Below, piece after piece: positions 7,181-9,515 of a stretch of DNA of 9,515 nucleotides. Both the position numbers and the translations under genes were made by a program. The notes beneath the pieces were generated by a model. It had not been told where the DNA came from. It saw nothing but the letters and a program-made list of their open reading frames with translations, and searched no databases. The number at the start of each line of letters is the position of its first letter. Position 1 is the stretch's first letter. This DNA comes from Acidisphaera sp035272265 (GTDB taxonomy: Bacteria > Pseudomonadota > Alphaproteobacteria > Acetobacterales > Acetobacteraceae), in the NCBI GenBank assembly GCA_035272265.1, contig DATEQV010000487.1:1-9515 (forward strand). Reading direction: 5' to 3'.

Positions 7181-8773
7181 CTACTTCAGGTCGACGAAGT
7201 TGAAGTCGTGCCGGCCCATTGGGCTCATGACGAACCCCTCGACGTTCTTGCGCAGCGGCATGAAGGTGATCGAGTGGGCAATCAGGAAGAACGGGCCCTG
7301 TTCGTGCATGATGACCTGGGCCTGCTGGTACAGCGTCACCCGCTCGTCGTGGTTGCTGGTCGCCGCCGCCTTCTCGATCACCTCGTCGAACCGGTGATCG
7401 CACCACTTCGACGCGCTGCCGCCGCCGGGACGCGACGCGTCGCAACTCGCCAGCGGGACGAAGAAGTTGTCGGGATCGCCGTTGTCGCCGGTCCAGCCGA
7501 GCAGCGCCATGTCATGCTCGCCGTTCTGGGTGCGCTTGATATATTCGCCCCATTCGTAGCTGACGATCTTCGCCTTGATGCCGATCTTGGCGAGGTCGGA
7601 CTGCATCAGCTCCGCCATCCGCTTCGCATCGGGGTTGTAGGGGCGCTGGACCGGCATCGCCCACAGCGTCGTCTCGAAGCCCTCCGGGAAGCCGGCGTCG
7701 GCGAGCAGCTTCTTCGCCTTGTCCGGATCGTGCGGGTATTGCTGGATGTTGCCGTCCCACGACCACATCGTCGGCGGGATCAGGTTCGTCGCCTCCGTCC
7801 CCGCGCCCTGGTAGATCGCCTGCAGGATGGCGCCGCGATCGATCGCCATGTTGATCGCCAGCCGCACACGCTGGTCGGTGAATGGCTTCTTCTGGTTGTT
7901 GAACGCGAGATAGCCGATGTTCATCCCGGGCTGCTGCATCAGCTGCAGGTTGGGATCGGACTTGATGGACGTTAGGTCCGACAGCAGCGGGAAGGCCATC
8001 GCCTGGCATTCGTCGGCGCGCAGCTTCGCGAGCCGCACCGCAGGATCGGTGCTGATCGAGAAGACGAGGCCGGTCAGCTTCGGCTTCTCCCCCCAGTAGC
8101 CGGCGAAGGGCCGGTAGCGGATGATCGCGTCCTTCTGGTACTGCAGCAGCTCGAACGGGCCGGTGCCGATCGGGTGCTGGTCGATCGACTCCGGCTTGCC
8201 GGCCTTCAGCATCGCGTCGGCGTATTCCTTCGACTGGATGGACGCGAAATCCATCGCCATGTCGGCCAGGAACGGCGCCTCGGGCTTATTGAGCGTGAAG
8301 CGGACGGTGTAGTCGTCCGGCTTGTCGATCGACGCGAGCAGCTTGTCGAAGCCCATGTCGCCGAAATACGGATAGTGTCCACCCGAGACCTTGTGGAACG
8401 GGTCGTCCGCCTTCCATTGGCGGTCGAAGGTGAACAGCACGTCGTCGGCGTTGAAGTCCCGCGCGGGCTTGAAGTCGGCGTTGGACTGCCACTTCACGCC
8501 ATGCCGCAGGTGGAACGTGTACGTCTTGCCGTCGGGCGAGACGTCCCAGCTTTCGGCGAGGTCGGGCTCGACCTCGGTCGTCCCCGGCTTGAACTCCACG
8601 AGCTTGTCATAGATCGGGTGGTTGGCGTCGAAGGTGGTCCCCGTGGTGTTCAGCATCGGGTTGAAGCTCTCCGGCGAACCTTCCGAGCAGTAGACGAGCG
8701 TCTTCGCCCGCGCCGCGCCCATGCCGCCGATCATCGCCAACGCCACCGCCGCGACGATTGTCCTGCTGACCAT
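7181..8773 (-). CDS. dppA: Periplasmic dipeptide-binding protein DppA
   Basis: 530-residue extracytoplasmic solute-binding protein (family 5) that hands dipeptides to DppBC. A Sec signal peptide covers residues 1-23, with Arg4, a hydrophobic core and AARA cleavage before KTLVYCSEGSP, which matches the mature N-terminus of E. coli DppA. The four cysteines (29, 256, 444, 458; mature 6, 233, 421, 435) align with the two E. coli disulfides 6-234 and 422-435. The ligand anchors are present: Arg377 in PVQRPYN (E. coli Arg355, carboxylate) and Asp430 in GWTGDNGDPDNF (E. coli Asp408, amino group). This argues for real dipeptide binding, although DppA-family proteins also bind haem, and a Haemophilus relative binds glutathione. 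No lipobox is present, as expected for a proteobacterial periplasmic protein. The ATG has a strong GGGAGGTG site. First gene of dppABCDF. Confidence 0.94.
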   Translation of the reverse strand: MVSRTIVAAVALAMIGGMGAARAKTLVYCSEGSPESFNPMLNTTGTTFDANHPIYDKLVEFKPGTTEVEPDLAESWDVSPDGKTYTFHLRHGVKWQSNADFKPARDFNADDVLFTFDRQWKADDPFHKVSGGHYPYFGDMGFDKLLASIDKPDDYTVRFTLNKPEAPFLADMAMDFASIQSKEYADAMLKAGKPESIDQHPIGTGPFELLQYQKDAIIRYRPFAGYWGEKPKLTGLVFSISTDPAVRLAKLRADECQAMAFPLLSDLTSIKSDPNLQLMQQPGMNIGYLAFNNQKKPFTDQRVRLAINMAIDRGAILQAIYQGAGTEATNLIPPTMWSWDGNIQQYPHDPDKAKKLLADAGFPEGFETTLWAMPVQRPYNPDAKRMAELMQSDLAKIGIKAKIVSYEWGEYIKRTQNGEHDMALLGWTGDNGDPDNFFVPLASCDASRPGGGSASKWCDHRFDEVIEKAAATSNHDERVTLYQQAQVIMHEQGPFFLIAHSITFMPLRKNVEGFVMSPMGRHDFNFVDLK

Positions 8774-8777
8774 CGTT

Positions 8778-8785
8778 CACCTCCC
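8778..8785 (-). promoter_or_regulatory. Ribosome binding site of dppA
   Basis: The minus strand reads GGGAGGTG, ending 4 bases before the ATG at 8773. It is near-consensus and much stronger than the sites of the downstream operon genes, in keeping with the usual high expression of the binding protein. Confidence 0.85.
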
Positions 8786-8853
8786 ATTCGGGCCGCCGGC
8801 CGACGCCGGTCCGAGGCCGAATGAACTCCGTTTCCGCTGTCCGGGGAAGATCG

Positions 8854-8859
8854 ATTGTA
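8854..8859 (-). promoter_or_regulatory. Possible -10 element of the dppA operon promoter
   Basis: The minus strand reads TACAAT (five of six to TATAAT) within the 136 bp between dppA and the divergent gene. It would give a leader of about 75 nt. No good -35 lies 16-18 bp upstream, so an activator or another sigma factor would be needed, or the match is chance. Nearby, GAAGATCG at 8846-8853 has its reverse complement at 8894-8901, a weak candidate operator pair. Confidence 0.25.
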
Positions 8860-8909
8860 CGTTCGGCGTCGGTCGCGCAGAGCTTGACCCGGCCGATCTT
8901 CGGGCGACT

Positions 8910-9515
8910 ATGCTGCGCCTTATGCCGGACGCAGCGTCGCTCAACGAAACATTGCGGTCCATTCGCCAATCGACACGGCGGCTCGACTTTCTGTCGGCCT
9001 ACGATCAGGCCTGCCACGCACTCGAGACTTGGCCCGACGAGCTGCAGCTCGAGTACGAGGCGATCTTCGCCTTGGCGAATCTGGGGGCCATTGCCGGCGC
9101 GACCCAGCGGTTGAACCGGCTGGAACAGGACCGCATCGACAAGGCCGAGCCTGACCTCGCGCTCGATCTGAAGACACTGCGGGCGAGACTGCTGAAGGAT
9201 AAGGCGTTGCGCCAGCAGGGCGCCGAGCGCCGGCGCACCGCGCTCGAGGCGGCTGCCGCGTACGCGGCAGCCGACGCGTCTGGCGGCAGCTACTACCCCG
9301 CAATCAATGCAGCGTCCCTGTCGGCGCTCTCGGGCGACTTGACCGCGGCGAAAGACCATGCCGAGCGGGCGTTGGCACGCGCCCGGTCGCAACCGCCCGA
9401 CGTCTGGACGATGTTCACCGAGGCGGAAGCCCTGCTGATACTCGGCGATGTCGATGCGGCCGGGGACGCCTATGCCCGGGGCGCGACGGCGGCCGGCGAG
9501 AACATGCGCGCGATC
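8910..9515 (+). CDS. TPR-S-like helical sensor protein, N-terminal part (cut by window)
   Basis: I translated 202 codons in one open frame from the ATG at 8910 to the window edge. The product is soluble and almost wholly alpha-helical with TPR-like pairs: SAYDQACHALETWPDELQLEYE (29-50), a helix with FALANLGAIAGATQRL (53-68), LEAAAAYAAAD (112-122), and the block GGSYYPAINAASLSALSGD (125-143) followed by AAKDHAERALARA (146-158), then EAEALLILGDVDAAGDAYARG (171-191). The GGxYYxxINAAxLxxLxG block is the hallmark I associate with the TPR-S (DUF4071-type) module, often fused to adenylate/guanylate cyclase or conflict-system effector domains. The C-terminal domain is outside the window. An in-frame ATG at 8922 is equally possible; neither has a Shine-Dalgarno. 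No signal peptide or membrane segment is visible. Coding is secure; the family assignment is from memory. Confidence 0.72.
   Translation, partial: MLRLMPDAASLNETLRSIRQSTRRLDFLSAYDQACHALETWPDELQLEYEAIFALANLGAIAGATQRLNRLEQDRIDKAEPDLALDLKTLRARLLKDKALRQQGAERRRTALEAAAAYAAADASGGSYYPAINAASLSALSGDLTAAKDHAERALARARSQPPDVWTMFTEAEALLILGDVDAAGDAYARGATAAGENMRAI
9250..9273. repeat. Perfect 24-bp palindrome inside the TPR-S-like gene
   Basis: The half-site CGGCTGCCGCGT is followed directly by its exact reverse complement, with GT/AC at the centre. It lies in codons for an alanine-rich helix (Ala-Ala-Ala-Ala-Tyr-Ala-Ala-Ala-Asp, about residues 114-122), so part of the symmetry may come from alanine codons mirrored around tyrosine. 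Confidence 0.9.

Noticed and set aside
7100..7975. Plus-strand open frame antisense to dppA and the start of dppB
   Set aside because: Composition is typical of an antisense shadow of a high-GC gene; dppA is unmistakable on the other strand.
8846..8901. 8-bp inverted repeat GAAGATCG / CGATCTTC in the dppA upstream region
   Set aside because: The arms are 40 bp apart and short; expected by chance often enough that I do not call it an operator, though I mention it with the dppA promoter.
8607..9392. 261-residue minus-strand open frame opposite the TPR-S-like gene and running into dppA
   Set aside because: It crosses the dppA start in another frame and has no family pattern, whereas the plus-strand frame from 8910 shows regular TPR-like helices and a recognisable block.

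Overview
The window is GC-rich proteobacterial chromosome and carries nine genes; those at both edges are cut by the window. The peptide transporter is close to the E. coli Dpp system, and the TPR-S-type gene at the right edge is of a kind I associate mainly with alphaproteobacteria. A high-GC alphaproteobacterium is therefore my best guess, with a betaproteobacterium as the alternative. No insertion sequences, phage genes, CRISPR arrays, tRNAs or rRNAs are visible.

Layout: (1) 1-1019, minus strand, partial: a PLP enzyme of the cystathionine gamma-synthase / methionine gamma-lyase family. (2) 1203-2294, plus strand, divergent from it across 183 bp: a fold-type II PLP enzyme resembling the mycobacterial Cds1 L-cysteine desulfhydrase. 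(3) 2391-3224, plus strand, 96 bp further on: a TauD-like Fe(II)/2-oxoglutarate dioxygenase. (4) 8773 back to 3247, minus strand: a complete five-gene dipeptide ABC transporter operon in the order dppA-dppB-dppC-dppD-dppF. Its junctions are very tight (7 bp, then TGATG, TGATG and ATGA overlaps), and it converges on the dioxygenase with only 22 bp between the stops. (5) 8910 to the right edge, plus strand, divergent from dppA: the N-terminal ~200 residues of an alpha-helical TPR-like protein resembling the TPR-S sensor modules found in signalling and conflict proteins.

How the genes may work together (inference): the left half looks like a sulfur-compound catabolic group, with C-S lyases that would release sulfide or thiols beside a sulfonate-type dioxygenase that would release sulfite. 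The Dpp system keeps the dipeptide-anchoring residues and both disulfides of E. coli DppA, so it probably imports dipeptides. Cysteine- or methionine-containing peptides would link the two halves, but nothing in the sequence proves a shared pathway.

No clearly undescribed system is visible. The points most worth checking are the altered substrate pocket of the TauD-like enzyme, the lyase/desulfhydrase/dioxygenase grouping next to a peptide importer instead of a sulfonate importer, and the truncated TPR-S-like protein, whose effector domain lies outside the window.
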